14,308 nucleotides of DNA from an uncultured Asticcacaulis sp. (GTDB lineage: Bacteria; Pseudomonadota; Alphaproteobacteria; Caulobacterales; Caulobacteraceae). Positions 1 to 7,691 of the stretch are shown here, piece by piece (position 1 is the stretch's first letter; every line of letters starts with the position of its first letter). The position numbers and the translations under genes are program-made. Location: NCBI GenBank assembly GCA_946480125.1, contig CAMLIY010000060.1, positions 1 through 14,308 on the forward strand. Direction: 5' to 3'. The notes under the pieces were generated by a model. The model was not told the DNA's origin. It did not search any database and was given only the letters and a program-made list of their open reading frames with translations.

Positions 1-10
1 GGCTTGGATG

Positions 11-1609
11 TCAGGTATGAGCACGTTGTATCTCCGTCTTCCAGGCGTGGAGCTTTAGGGTGATATCGATAAGCTGATGTACGGTCATGACCTTGGCCGC
101 GCGGGCCTTGAGGTCGATAAAGGAGTCGGTTGTCTTCTGCGCCTGGCCCAGGCGTTCAGCGAGATCGTCCGGGCTTTCAGAACTGACGCCGAGCCGATAT
201 CCCTTATCCTTCAATACCTGATCGCGCACCAGATCGGCATAGGCCGGCCCGAGCTTCACCTCTTTCAAAGTAATGGCCATCAGGCGGGCAGCGTTGTCGG
301 CGAGGATTTTCACCCCGCGTCCCAGCGGCGCCTCGATCGGCGCTTCGCGGGCCGGGCCAAAACGCGAGAAAGCCGCCCACATCAGGCCAAGCCCGGCAAT
401 CAGCAGGCACAACGGCACGGCGATAAACGGCGGCCGGCTGAGGGCATGGAGCAGGTCATGGTCGGTTGATATGCCGTTAAAGGTCAGGTTGAAGATCACC
501 CGGCCGGGCTTGCTCGCCTTCGGGCTGATCGTATCAATCAGGGTCAGGGCGGCGATGACCTTTTGCGGATCGGCCAGTATCTGGTTATTGAGCAGGTCAG
601 GGTCACTGAGCAAATAGACGGGCGTTTTCGGTTGCGCGCGGTCGCCGGTGACGATGACCCGCGACAGCACGGCCTCGCCATTTGGTCCGACCAGTATCGA
701 CTTGAGATTCGGTCCGGTGATCGATTGCAGGCCGGTGATCGCGCCGGCAGAAAGTGGCGCGGCAAATTTCCCCACACCACCGGCAGGACGGAAGGTCCAC
801 AAATGCGGCGCGGGTTCAAAGGCCTGGGCCGTGCCGGTCACGGTTTTTTCGGCCATGGGGCGCATGTCGCGCTTCACCGTGTAAGTCGCCGCATCAAAGG
901 TCACCAGCATATCGCCGCTGCGCACGGTCCGGGTGCCCGGCGGAGAGGCCTTTATTCTGGCCATCGATTGCCTTTCATCTTCCGGCGCCGGCACTTCGCT
1001 GATCGGCGACAGGAACCCCAGACTTGCCACCACATTCGCCGGGGCCACCAGGGCCGGCCCGCGATCCCAGTTGCGATTACGCGGATCGGGACCGGCATTC
1101 CATTTCGGCGCCACGATCAGCACCACCTTGCCGAGCGGTTGGCGCAGAATATGCCTGGACCGCTTCGGGTCCGGTATCTGGGCAGCGCCGTAACCGGTGT
1201 CTTCACCCTCGCTGGCCGTTGCTGATGATGAGTTAGCAGAGGATGAACGGGCGGGCGGCTTGTCGCTGTCGAAATGATAGGCATAGGTCAGGGTGCCGCC
1301 ATCATCATCGAGCGTGATAATTTCCAGATCGCCGCGCTCGATCAGCGGACCATCTTCCATTCGGTTGAGGATGACCTCATGCCCCCTCGCCTCCAGCAGG
1401 CGGCGCAAGCCCGCCGTCCCTTGGGCGGATAGGCCGGTGGCATTGGCCTTCTGGCCGGTCTGCGGCACGGCATTGACATCAAACAGGGTAATGGCCGCCG
1501 CCGCGAACAGACACAGGCACAAAAATGCCGCCACGGCCGGCAGCCAGCCGGACGCCTTCCCGATGCGCTCCCTCAGCGTCTTCTTCAATGTGACAGGCTT
1601 AAGAGGCAT
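11..1609 (-). CDS. DUF4350-type membrane protein
   Basis: A 532-residue protein with two predicted membrane segments, at about residues 22-44 and 394-416, enclosing a large extracytoplasmic region; the last ~115 residues should be cytoplasmic. After the first segment comes GLSAQGTAGLRRLLEARGHE (59-78), the typical start of a DUF4350 domain ('sxxGxxaLxxlLexxGxxV'), and LLSDPDLLNN (333-342) matches the conserved 'sDpdlLnN' element. A Ser/Thr/Ala-rich low-complexity stretch sits near 121-135. DUF4350 proteins are normally encoded beside a MoxR AAA+ ATPase, DUF58 and DUF4129 proteins; their function is not settled, though envelope roles are suspected. The ATG overlaps the stop of the upstream gene by one base (TGATG), so the two are almost certainly cotranscribed and translationally coupled. 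The family call is by motif and context; the cellular role is unknown. Confidence 0.8.
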   Translation of the reverse strand: MPLKPVTLKKTLRERIGKASGWLPAVAAFLCLCLFAAAAITLFDVNAVPQTGQKANATGLSAQGTAGLRRLLEARGHEVILNRMEDGPLIERGDLEIITLDDDGGTLTYAYHFDSDKPPARSSSANSSSATASEGEDTGYGAAQIPDPKRSRHILRQPLGKVVLIVAPKWNAGPDPRNRNWDRGPALVAPANVVASLGFLSPISEVPAPEDERQSMARIKASPPGTRTVRSGDMLVTFDAATYTVKRDMRPMAEKTVTGTAQAFEPAPHLWTFRPAGGVGKFAAPLSAGAITGLQSITGPNLKSILVGPNGEAVLSRVIVTGDRAQPKTPVYLLSDPDLLNNQILADPQKVIAALTLIDTISPKASKPGRVIFNLTFNGISTDHDLLHALSRPPFIAVPLCLLIAGLGLMWAAFSRFGPAREAPIEAPLGRGVKILADNAARLMAITLKEVKLGPAYADLVRDQVLKDKGYRLGVSSESPDDLAERLGQAQKTTDSFIDLKARAAKVMTVHQLIDITLKLHAWKTEIQRAHT

Positions 1610-2301
1610 CAGGCGATGCCTTCGGCGGCGATAAAATCGGCATAGGCGGCGCGGCAGGCTTCGAAATCCGCACGACTGGCCGGCATGCCGGCGAAATAGC
1701 TCTTTTCCACGCAGCGCACGATTTCCGTGAAGGCCGGTCGCGCCGCTTCGGGCAGCATGGGATGCGAACGGATATCGCGCGCCGAAAAATGTTTGCGCAC
1801 CAGATCCGGCCGGAAGGCATTGATATCGGCCACCGAACGCACCAGCAGCAGGTGGACGGCCTCGTCATAGTTGCCGTCGCCCGCCAGTTTATCGATCTCG
1901 CCGAGCAGGGCCACGACCGCATCGCGCGTCGGCCGCCAGGGAGCGTCGGCGCGCAGATGGTCGCGAGGGAAAAGCCGCTGGAACCGTGAGGTGATCATCA
2001 TCCGCACGAACGGCGACAACAACAGCGCGATCAGGGCGATGGCCAGCGCGCCGAGAATATAGGGCATGAATGGCCCCAAAGGCTTGAAAACACTGGCGAC
2101 CTTTTCAAAAAAATCGCCGACCTGTTTAAACAGCCTGTTCCAGAATTCCAGCGCCTTCACATCCGGCCTGGGCATGGCCGTGAAACTGGTTTGCAGGTCA
2201 TGATGACTATTGACCTGCGCCATGAGACGCCTGGCCTCAACGGCATCCACAGGAGCCGATTCCAGGCGTGAGGCGCTGTCTGTTGCCCAGCCCTGCGTCA
2301 A
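1609..2301 (-). CDS. DUF4129-type membrane protein
   Basis: A 230-residue protein with one clear membrane segment (about residues 77-99, PFMPYILGALAIALIALLLS) preceded by an amphipathic stretch and followed by a cytoplasmic helical domain of about 130 residues. The C-terminal part, with its alternating helices around LLLVRSVADINAFRPDL, resembles the DUF4129 C-terminal domain. The start is TTG (2301-2299), chosen because GAGGGGG lies 5 bases upstream (2313-2307 on the minus strand) and no in-frame ATG fits. It is the first visible gene of a two-gene minus-strand unit and overlaps the following DUF4350 gene by one base. The usual MoxR and DUF58 partners are not present in the window: upstream on this strand is the unrelated small gene at 2405-2707, and the downstream neighbour lies off the left edge, so they may be there. 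Molecular function unknown. Confidence 0.7.
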   Translation of the reverse strand: MTQGWATDSASRLESAPVDAVEARRLMAQVNSHHDLQTSFTAMPRPDVKALEFWNRLFKQVGDFFEKVASVFKPLGPFMPYILGALAIALIALLLSPFVRMMITSRFQRLFPRDHLRADAPWRPTRDAVVALLGEIDKLAGDGNYDEAVHLLLVRSVADINAFRPDLVRKHFSARDIRSHPMLPEAARPAFTEIVRCVEKSYFAGMPASRADFEACRAAYADFIAAEGIA

Positions 2302-2404
2302 ATTTGCCCCCTCATTGTGTCATTCGGCAATGCCCCACGCCGCGATAACCGAAACTTAGGATGCAAGCGCCCGCCGGGTCAAGCCATATGCTGCATTCAC
2401 CACC

Positions 2405-2707
2405 TCAGGCGTGAGCCGGGTCCTGAACCATTTCCCGTACCTGCTCAATCGTCCAGTTGGATACCGTACCTGACAGCCGCTTGAACGCAGCGTCCCCCAT
2501 CCGCCAGGGCCGGCATTTACAAATCATTCCATTCAGACGGATTGATAATCCGGTCGGATCAAAGTGTTCAATAACCGCTTCTATCTGCCTGTCTTCTGCG
2601 AGTTGCAAATTAAGAACGTCAAGACGGCGCAGCGCACCGCTTTGAATGGAAAGGGCCGTTCCCCGGCCAATATCACGACTGTTCGTGATCGCATAATGCT
2701 GTGACAC
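2405..2707 (-). CDS. small uncharacterised protein (100 aa)
   Basis: A 100-residue protein that I do not recognise. It has no signal peptide and no membrane segment, so it should be cytoplasmic. The start is GTG (2707-2705); GGGAGA (2720-2715 on the minus strand) stands 7 bases upstream, which is strong support that this is a real gene. The central part, around IEAVIEHFDPTGLSIRLNG, alternates beta-strand-like residues with a turn and faintly resembles a PilZ-like strand pattern. However, the RxxxR arm that binds c-di-GMP in PilZ is absent, so that assignment is not made. It is divergent from the pilus operon and shares the 233-base intergenic region with it. A role in pilus control is possible from position alone, with no direct evidence. 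Confidence 0.6.
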   Translation of the reverse strand: MSQHYAITNSRDIGRGTALSIQSGALRRLDVLNLQLAEDRQIEAVIEHFDPTGLSIRLNGMICKCRPWRMGDAAFKRLSGTVSNWTIEQVREMVQDPAHA

Positions 2708-2827
2708 CGTTAAATCTCCCTGTTTGGGTTTTATGTGATGCTGCGCCGTTTGCCATTAGAAACCAATGTGGAAAACACTGGCCAGGCGGCTTGCCACAGC
2801 GTGCGAGGGAGAAGGGCGCAAGGCGGC

Positions 2828-2845
2828 ATAGTCAATCTTGACTAT
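2828..2845. promoter_or_regulatory. perfect palindrome upstream of the pilin gene
   Basis: The sequence ATAGTCAATCTTGACTAT consists of two perfect 8-base arms around a TC spacer, about 95 bases before the pilin ATG and about 120 bases from the start of the divergent small gene. The right arm contains TTGACT, which matches five of six bases of a -35 element, but I see no convincing -10 at normal spacing. The symmetry fits a dimeric regulator operator. Its arm order (GTCAA...TTGAC) is opposite to an FNR/FixK box. Confidence 0.5.
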
Positions 2846-2940
2846 ATGCGTTGGTGATGCGGGAAGGTGTTAATAAAGTCTTAATGCGGCGGAGAGGCCG
2901 CTGTGACCTCTTTAATCCGAAATCAAGAATGGAGCCGATT

Positions 2941-3405
2941 ATGAAACTCGTAATGCTTGCCGCCGTTTCCACCGCCGCCCTGATCGCCTGCTCAGCCCCG
3001 GCCTTCGCCGATACAGTAACGACAACCGGTACCGTACCGGTGATTTGCTCTGTCACTGTCTCGAACCAGGCGTTCGATATCAATATGCGCACCCTGCAAC
3101 GCATCGCCGACCTCAAGGTCCAGTGCAACAACAAGACCAACCCGAACCTGAAGGTCCAGGCTACGAATGGCTTCCTGGGTAATGGCTCCGTTCATCTGCC
3201 TTACACTTCAGGGGTTGATCTGAATGGTCCTGTCAACGCCGTGCAAACCAACCAGATCGCAGGCACGACCACGCTTCAGAATATTGGCCTGACCTCCGGT
3301 GCGGAACTGGCTACGGGCGTTCCGGGCGATATGACAATGGTTGTCGCAACCGCGCCATGGGCCGCAGGCACCTATACCGAAACCTTTAACCTGACAATCG
3401 GTTGA
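2941..3405 (+). CDS. major pilin subunit, chaperone-usher type (spore coat U-like)
   Basis: A 154-residue secreted subunit, probably the structural pilin. A classic signal peptide (residues 1-23, ending APAFA) is followed by the pilin pattern: G-T-V-P-V-I-C with Cys36, a second Cys in V-Q-C-N (Cys62) that should form the subunit disulfide, and a C-terminal strand AAGTYTETFNLTIG typical of the last beta strand in spore coat U/Csu-type subunits, whose fold is completed by donor-strand exchange. The start was placed at 2941, not at the in-frame ATGs at 2851 or 2929, because the signal peptide begins there and GGAG (2931-2934) stands 6 bases upstream. It is first in the pilus operon and followed directly by a strong hairpin, as expected if the pilin is made in excess over chaperone and usher. 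The exact subfamily is not certain. Confidence 0.85.
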   Translation: MKLVMLAAVSTAALIACSAPAFADTVTTTGTVPVICSVTVSNQAFDINMRTLQRIADLKVQCNNKTNPNLKVQATNGFLGNGSVHLPYTSGVDLNGPVNAVQTNQIAGTTTLQNIGLTSGAELATGVPGDMTMVVATAPWAAGTYTETFNLTIG

Positions 3406-3411
3406 TGATTT

Positions 3412-3446
3412 AAAGCGGCGGCAACACCTCGCCGCCGCTTTTATTT
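3412..3446 (+). terminator. terminator/attenuator between pilin and chaperone genes
   Basis: An 11-base perfect stem, AAAGCGGCGGC (3412-3422) paired with GCCGCCGCTTT (3431-3441), with an 8-base loop and a following T-rich run (TTTATTT). It starts 6 bases after the pilin stop. Because the chaperone gene begins only 12 bases later and no separate promoter is visible, it probably acts as a partial terminator or mRNA-stabilising 3' hairpin that sets pilin above assembly factors. Confidence 0.85.
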
Positions 3447-3458
3447 CCGGAGCGTATC

Positions 3459-4190
3459 ATGCCAAAACATAAAATCATCGGCGCCCTTGCGGCGCTTTCC
3501 TTGCTTGCACATCCAGGCAGTGCGGTCCGGGCTCATCAGGTTGAACCCATGGCCTACACCATGACGCCATCCGGCCAGATGGCGACAAAACGCGTGATCG
3601 TCACCAATACCGATGGCGCACCGATCGATGTGGAACTGACGGCTTTCAGCGTTGATGTCGATATAGATGGAAAGCGCACGTTCACGCCCGCGGACAATGC
3701 GTTCCTGATCTATCCGCCCCAGGCCACCGTCAAACCGGGGACCGCCCAGTCCTTTCAGGTACGGTATATCGGCGCGCCAAATCTCGATAAAGGGCGCCTC
3801 TATGTCGTGAAGGTCAGCCAGTTGAATGTCAGCTATACAGAGAAAGAATCTGCGGCGGGCATAACGTCGCGCGTTGGCATCGTCCTGAACTTCAACACCA
3901 CCGTTGTCGTCCAGCCCGCCAAGTTGCTTGCGTCCGTATCGGTGATCAAGCCCCTGACCACAGGCACCGATGGCCGCCAGATGGTCACCGTAAAAAATGC
4001 CGGCGATGGCGTGGCAGACCTGTCAACCCTGCACTGGGTGGCGACCTATGATGGCAAAACAGAAGCCGTGCCGCCGGAAAAACTGAAATATGGCGAAACA
4101 TCGATGCTGCCGCCCGGCGGATCACGCGTGGTCATGCTCGATACCCGCCTGGCCGGCAGAACAGCTTTGTCCCTGCAATCCGATCACTGA
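3459..4190 (+). CDS. periplasmic pilus chaperone
   Basis: A 243-residue periplasmic chaperone that would cap pilin subunits after secretion and deliver them to the usher. A signal peptide spans about residues 1-25 (ending AVRA). The first immunoglobulin-like domain carries FLIYPPQATVKPGTAQSF (82-99), matching the family's 'fPPqxxxxPGxxQxfRv' element, followed by the edge strand GRLYVVKVSQLNV (112-124), used in donor-strand complementation. The second domain (about 150-240) follows FNTTVVVQPAK. GGAG (3449-3452) lies 6 bases upstream of the ATG, between the upstream hairpin and the start. The gene sits between pilin and usher and ends 5 bases before the usher start, so chaperone and usher are cotranscribed. 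Family identity is clear; the subfamily (archaic Csu-like versus others) cannot be fixed by eye. Confidence 0.88.
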   Translation: MPKHKIIGALAALSLLAHPGSAVRAHQVEPMAYTMTPSGQMATKRVIVTNTDGAPIDVELTAFSVDVDIDGKRTFTPADNAFLIYPPQATVKPGTAQSFQVRYIGAPNLDKGRLYVVKVSQLNVSYTEKESAAGITSRVGIVLNFNTTVVVQPAKLLASVSVIKPLTTGTDGRQMVTVKNAGDGVADLSTLHWVATYDGKTEAVPPEKLKYGETSMLPPGGSRVVMLDTRLAGRTALSLQSDH

Positions 4191-4195
4191 TCGCC

Positions 4196-6679
4196 ATGGT
4201 TCGGGGGGCGCCAAGGTCCGTCTTTTCCAGCCTGCTGCTTGGCGGCATGCTGTTTTCCCATGCCGTCGTCGCACAGGAGACCCAGCCCGTGGCGCCCTCA
4301 GTTGATCAGCGGGGCATTCCGCCGCCCGGACCACCGGCAGGCGCCATGATGTCACTGGTTGTCCCCTTGATCGTCAATCATAAGAATCTGGGTGACATTT
4401 CGGTCAGCATAGACGCCACAGGGGGCGCCTGGATCGATTCCGAGCGATTTACCGCCTTGTTGCGGCCGGTTATCGATGCCCCTACCCTGCAAGGGCTTTT
4501 GTCACAGATCAGCGGGCATCCACAGATCACACCAGACATGGCCTCTGTCGCCGGTCTGGTGACGCGATTCGATCCGGCGGGTCTTGAGCTTGATGTCCAG
4601 ATCGACATGACTCATCTCGGGATTGAGAAAATGAGCTTTATTGGTCGCGCCGCGCCTGATTTCAGTCAGATGCGACCGCCGGCGAGGCTAAGCGGCGCGC
4701 TGTCGGCCACACTGGATCAGCGATATCTGCGTGACAATGGCGGCACCGTGCGTAGTCCCCTGGTCGTCGATATGGACGGATTTGTCACTGTGGGCGGCTT
4801 TGAGGGCCTTACGGCGCGTTTTGGCGGAGAATGGACGGAAAACGCTCATGGCCGTAAATGGCGCCGGTCCAAAACCTATCTCCTGCATGATAATTTCAGC
4901 AGCGCCACCCGCTGGATAGCCGGGGAATACAATCCTTCGATCACCGGCTTTCAGGGCTCCGCCTCCATGCTGGGGGTTAATTTCAATCGGTCCTACCAGG
5001 ATATCAGGCCCTTTGAAAATATACATCCTTCCGGTCGCAGCGCATTGACACTCGATCGCGATTCCACCGTCATAGTCATGGTCAATGGGGTCGAAAACCG
5101 GCGGCTGAGACTATTACCGGGTCGTTACGAATTTTCTGATTTCGGTGTGCCCTATGGCGCCAGTACGGTGACGCTCTTTGTCGAGGATGCAGCCGGCCGT
5201 CGCGAAGCCGCGCTGTTGTCGCTTTTCAATTCGGTTACGCTGCTTGAGGCCGGAGTGAGCGATTTCGGTATATCTGCGGGTAAACGCGAAGGCAGCCTTT
5301 TTGGCGTATATGACGGCCCCGCCCTCGCTTCCGGCTATTATCGCCGCGGCATCACCAACACCTTTACCCTGGGCGCCGGTGGCCAGGCCGGCAACGGGAA
5401 CGCGCTGCTTTCCGGTGACGCCACTTTTGGATTAGCGGTCGGAATTTTGAGCGTGACGACCGCGCAAACCCATTTCAAAGGTCGCAGCGGATCCGCTTTC
5501 GCGCTTGATTACCGCAATGAGGTCAGGCTTTCCGATGACAATAACCTGACACTGACCCTGTCCGCACAGAGCAAAAGCCGGAACTTCCAAACGCCTTTTG
5601 AGGTGCGGGTTCAGCCTGTTGATGAACGCTGGCGCGTCGATACGCGATTAGAATGGCGTCATCTGAGCACGACTCTCGTATTGGGAACGCACGCCGCCAA
5701 TTACCGGTTTTCCCCCGCGACCCGAGGCTGGGACCTGACGGGCACAAAGAGCTTCAGCACTTTGTCCGCATCGCTTACAGTTGGCAGGGAAAGACTGCCC
5801 TCCGGGCGTGATTCCACATTTGTGACATTCGCCATCAATGTGCCGATCGGCGAAAGAGCTTCTGTCAGCGCACGCTACGATACTGAATCAGATCATCTGC
5901 GCACAGTAGAGGCATCCAGATATCCCATCGAGCAGGTTGGCGATGTGAGCGGCCGGATCGTTGTCAGTGAAGACAGCCATCACCGCACCTTTGGCGGGGA
6001 TATGTCTTACATATCAAACCGCTTCAATGCCAGTATTGAACATAATCAGACCTATGCGCGTCTGCGGGACGAAGCGGGTAAATTCGTTGAATCAAGAGCC
6101 AGATTTTCGACCGGCCTCGCCTTCGCGGACGGCGTTATCGGCATTGGCCGCCCGGCGTCACAGGGCTTTATCCTCATGCCTTTGCATGAAAGCCTGAGTG
6201 GCGCCGGCCTGGCCCTGCGCGACGAAGGGGGACGTGTCATCGCACGAAATGGCGTCCTGGGCCCTTTGCTGGCGCCAATCCACTCCACATACAGCGAGCG
6301 CAGCTATCTGGTCGAAGCGGACAAACTGCCCGAAGGGTATGATCTGGGCGATGTCGCGCCCCGCCTGTTCGCAAGTTCGGCATCCGGGTACCGAGTTCAG
6401 ATCGGTTCAGCCTACTGGAAAATGGCCATGGGCTACCTCGGTGACGACATCGGACCGCTCACCGAGCATTCGGCCATAGTCAGAAGCGCAAATGACAAAG
6501 GCTTCGTGCCCCAGACCATTTTCACCAATTCCGCCGGACGCTTTGTCGCCATTGGCCTGGCGCCCGGCGTCTATGACCTCGAAGTCAACGATACAGCGAT
6601 GGCGCATTTTACCATACCCAATGACAGGAAAGGCATTATCGATGTCGGTCAAATCCATATTCCCGGCGATATGCATTAG
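4196..6679 (+). CDS. outer-membrane pilus usher
   Basis: An 827-residue outer-membrane usher, close to the usual size. It would receive chaperone-subunit complexes and extrude the fibre. A signal peptide covers about residues 1-26. The N-terminal periplasmic domain follows a Pro-rich linker. The plug region lies near 285-345 and contains LPGRYEFSDFGVPYGASTV, matching the family 'PGxYxFxDfxxpyGxxxv' element, then VEDAAGRRE. A long beta-barrel region follows, and the C-terminal domain has NSAGRFVAIGLAPGVYDLEV near 772-792, the carboxypeptidase-like plug domain. I see no cysteine in the whole protein, whereas many classical ushers carry a C-terminal disulfide. No good ribosome-binding site precedes the ATG, which begins 5 bases after the chaperone stop, so translation is probably coupled. 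Its 3' end overlaps the tip-subunit gene by 38 bases. Confidence 0.9.
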   Translation: MVRGAPRSVFSSLLLGGMLFSHAVVAQETQPVAPSVDQRGIPPPGPPAGAMMSLVVPLIVNHKNLGDISVSIDATGGAWIDSERFTALLRPVIDAPTLQGLLSQISGHPQITPDMASVAGLVTRFDPAGLELDVQIDMTHLGIEKMSFIGRAAPDFSQMRPPARLSGALSATLDQRYLRDNGGTVRSPLVVDMDGFVTVGGFEGLTARFGGEWTENAHGRKWRRSKTYLLHDNFSSATRWIAGEYNPSITGFQGSASMLGVNFNRSYQDIRPFENIHPSGRSALTLDRDSTVIVMVNGVENRRLRLLPGRYEFSDFGVPYGASTVTLFVEDAAGRREAALLSLFNSVTLLEAGVSDFGISAGKREGSLFGVYDGPALASGYYRRGITNTFTLGAGGQAGNGNALLSGDATFGLAVGILSVTTAQTHFKGRSGSAFALDYRNEVRLSDDNNLTLTLSAQSKSRNFQTPFEVRVQPVDERWRVDTRLEWRHLSTTLVLGTHAANYRFSPATRGWDLTGTKSFSTLSASLTVGRERLPSGRDSTFVTFAINVPIGERASVSARYDTESDHLRTVEASRYPIEQVGDVSGRIVVSEDSHHRTFGGDMSYISNRFNASIEHNQTYARLRDEAGKFVESRARFSTGLAFADGVIGIGRPASQGFILMPLHESLSGAGLALRDEGGRVIARNGVLGPLLAPIHSTYSERSYLVEADKLPEGYDLGDVAPRLFASSASGYRVQIGSAYWKMAMGYLGDDIGPLTEHSAIVRSANDKGFVPQTIFTNSAGRFVAIGLAPGVYDLEVNDTAMAHFTIPNDRKGIIDVGQIHIPGDMH

Positions 6680-7529
6680 CGGTATCTGGCTTATGGCTTA
6701 CGCGCCAGCCCAGGCGTGCAGCTTTCGGGCCGGTCCGTTAAGCGTTGCGCCGCTGTCGTATGATCCGTTTGCCTTCAAACCGGTTTCGGCGCGGGCAGAG
6801 ATGATACTTCATCTCGAAGAGGGAACGGATTGCCCTGTATCTGTACGCCTGCTTGATGACAGCCAGGCCCCCCTGAACCGAATTGAAATCGGTTCGACTG
6901 ACAAGGCGATCTTTGACATCCGGCCGATTGAACAGGGGACCGCACATCTAGACCCAGGCACAAAGGGTTTTGAAGCCGTCCTTAACAGAGACACCCCTGA
7001 GCTCACCCTGCGCTGGGATTTTGTTTTGACCCAGGATGCGGTTTTACCCCCCGGCGATTACACTCAGGTCCTGATCGTGGCCGTGAACAGCGGCCCAATC
7101 AGTCCCGCGCTTCAAACACGCGGTGCGTTTCTCGTCCGCGCCCTGTCACGTGCCCAGGTGAATATAGCCGGCGCCTCCGGCACTTTTGGCAGTTCGGCCC
7201 TGGATGTCATTGATTTCGGCACGCTCATCACCGGCAAACAGCGCCGCGCGTTCGTGCAGATCCGGGCCAATTCTGCGGTCAACATAACCATAAGCTCGAA
7301 AAACCGCGGGGTCATGCGCAATGAAAGCTTTAGTGACGCCGCGCCCATTCCTTACAGCATGGTTCTGGATGAACGTCCCGTTTCCCTGGACTCAGTGACC
7401 CAGATTCCGTTCAGTCCGCCCTCAACAGTAGATGGTATATCTTTGCCCATGGATCTGACGGTAGATGATGCGGATAATAAAATGGCCGGACGCTACAGTG
7501 ACATTATCACCATAGACGTATCGCGGTGA
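6642..7529 (+). CDS. putative pilus tip adhesin, two-domain subunit
   Basis: A 295-residue secreted protein, last in the pilus operon and about twice the pilin length, as expected for a tip subunit. A signal peptide spans residues 1-25 (ending APAQA). The N-terminal domain (about 26-165) holds the only mature Cys pair (Cys26, Cys64), a probable disulfide. The C-terminal part (about 170-295) reads like a pilin domain: DVIDFGTLITG, VNITISSKNRG and the final AGRYSDIITIDV strand, as in spore coat U/CsuE-type tip proteins. The start at 6642 is preferred over upstream in-frame ATGs (6492, 6621) because AGGAAAGG (6626-6633) stands 8 bases before it and the signal peptide starts there. It lies in another frame inside the usher 3' end, giving a 38-base overlap. 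The ligand cannot be predicted. Confidence 0.75.
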   Translation: MSVKSIFPAICISGIWLMAYAPAQACSFRAGPLSVAPLSYDPFAFKPVSARAEMILHLEEGTDCPVSVRLLDDSQAPLNRIEIGSTDKAIFDIRPIEQGTAHLDPGTKGFEAVLNRDTPELTLRWDFVLTQDAVLPPGDYTQVLIVAVNSGPISPALQTRGAFLVRALSRAQVNIAGASGTFGSSALDVIDFGTLITGKQRRAFVQIRANSAVNITISSKNRGVMRNESFSDAAPIPYSMVLDERPVSLDSVTQIPFSPPSTVDGISLPMDLTVDDADNKMAGRYSDIITIDVSR

Positions 7530-7570
7530 TGAGCATCAAAATCTAAAAAATGAAGTGAAATATATATGAA

Positions 7571-7584
7571 TTGATCGAAATCAA
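7571..7584. promoter_or_regulatory. FNR-type operator TTGAT-N4-ATCAA
   Basis: TTGATCGAAATCAA is a perfect match to the FNR/Anr consensus TTGAT-N4-ATCAA. Its symmetry extends one A/T pair further on each side of TTGAT and ATCAA and then another, giving AATTGATCGAAATCAATT (7569-7586). The centre lies about 174 bases before the luxR-type ATG. A -10-like TTAAAT at 7606-7611 would put a transcription start near 7618 and the box near -41, the class II activator position; that start site is inferred. The likely binder is the Crp/Fnr regulator encoded at 8488-9228 or another FNR/FixK protein of the cell. Confidence 0.75.
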
Positions 7585-7664
7585 TTACAATTTATGCGAT
7601 ATGGATTAAATATCGTCGTTACTTAATCGTTGCTAATAAAAAAATAAGAGCAGGGTCAAAAAGA

Positions 7665-7691
7665 CAAAATTCAGACCGGTGACGAATTTTG
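7665..7691. promoter_or_regulatory. inverted repeat in the luxR-type leader
   Basis: CAAAATTC (7665-7672) and GAATTTTG (7684-7691) are perfect 8-base arms around an 11-base centre that itself contains the palindrome ACCGGT. It lies 60 bases upstream of the luxR-type ATG. It could be an operator (autoregulation is common for such genes) or a hairpin in the 5' leader. It does not match the classical lux box. Confidence 0.4.

Noticed and set aside
563..1225. A 220-codon open frame on the plus strand opposite the DUF4350 gene
   Set aside because: The Arg/His/Gly-rich translation has no recognisable fold, and the opposite strand carries a clear membrane protein with family motifs.
2763..2781. Imperfect inverted repeat CCAATGT/ACACTGG as a CRP-like site
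   Set aside because: It does not fit TGTGA-N6-TCACA and one arm position mismatches; too weak to list as a site.
2779..2795. A sigma-54-like TGGC...TTGC arrangement upstream of the pilin gene
   Set aside because: The spacing between the GG and GC elements is one base too long for a -24/-12 promoter, and the middle bases fit poorly.
7527..7538. Palindrome TGATGAGCATCA at the tip-subunit stop as a terminator
   Set aside because: The 2-base loop cannot form a normal hairpin and no T-run follows; it largely reflects the stop codon context.
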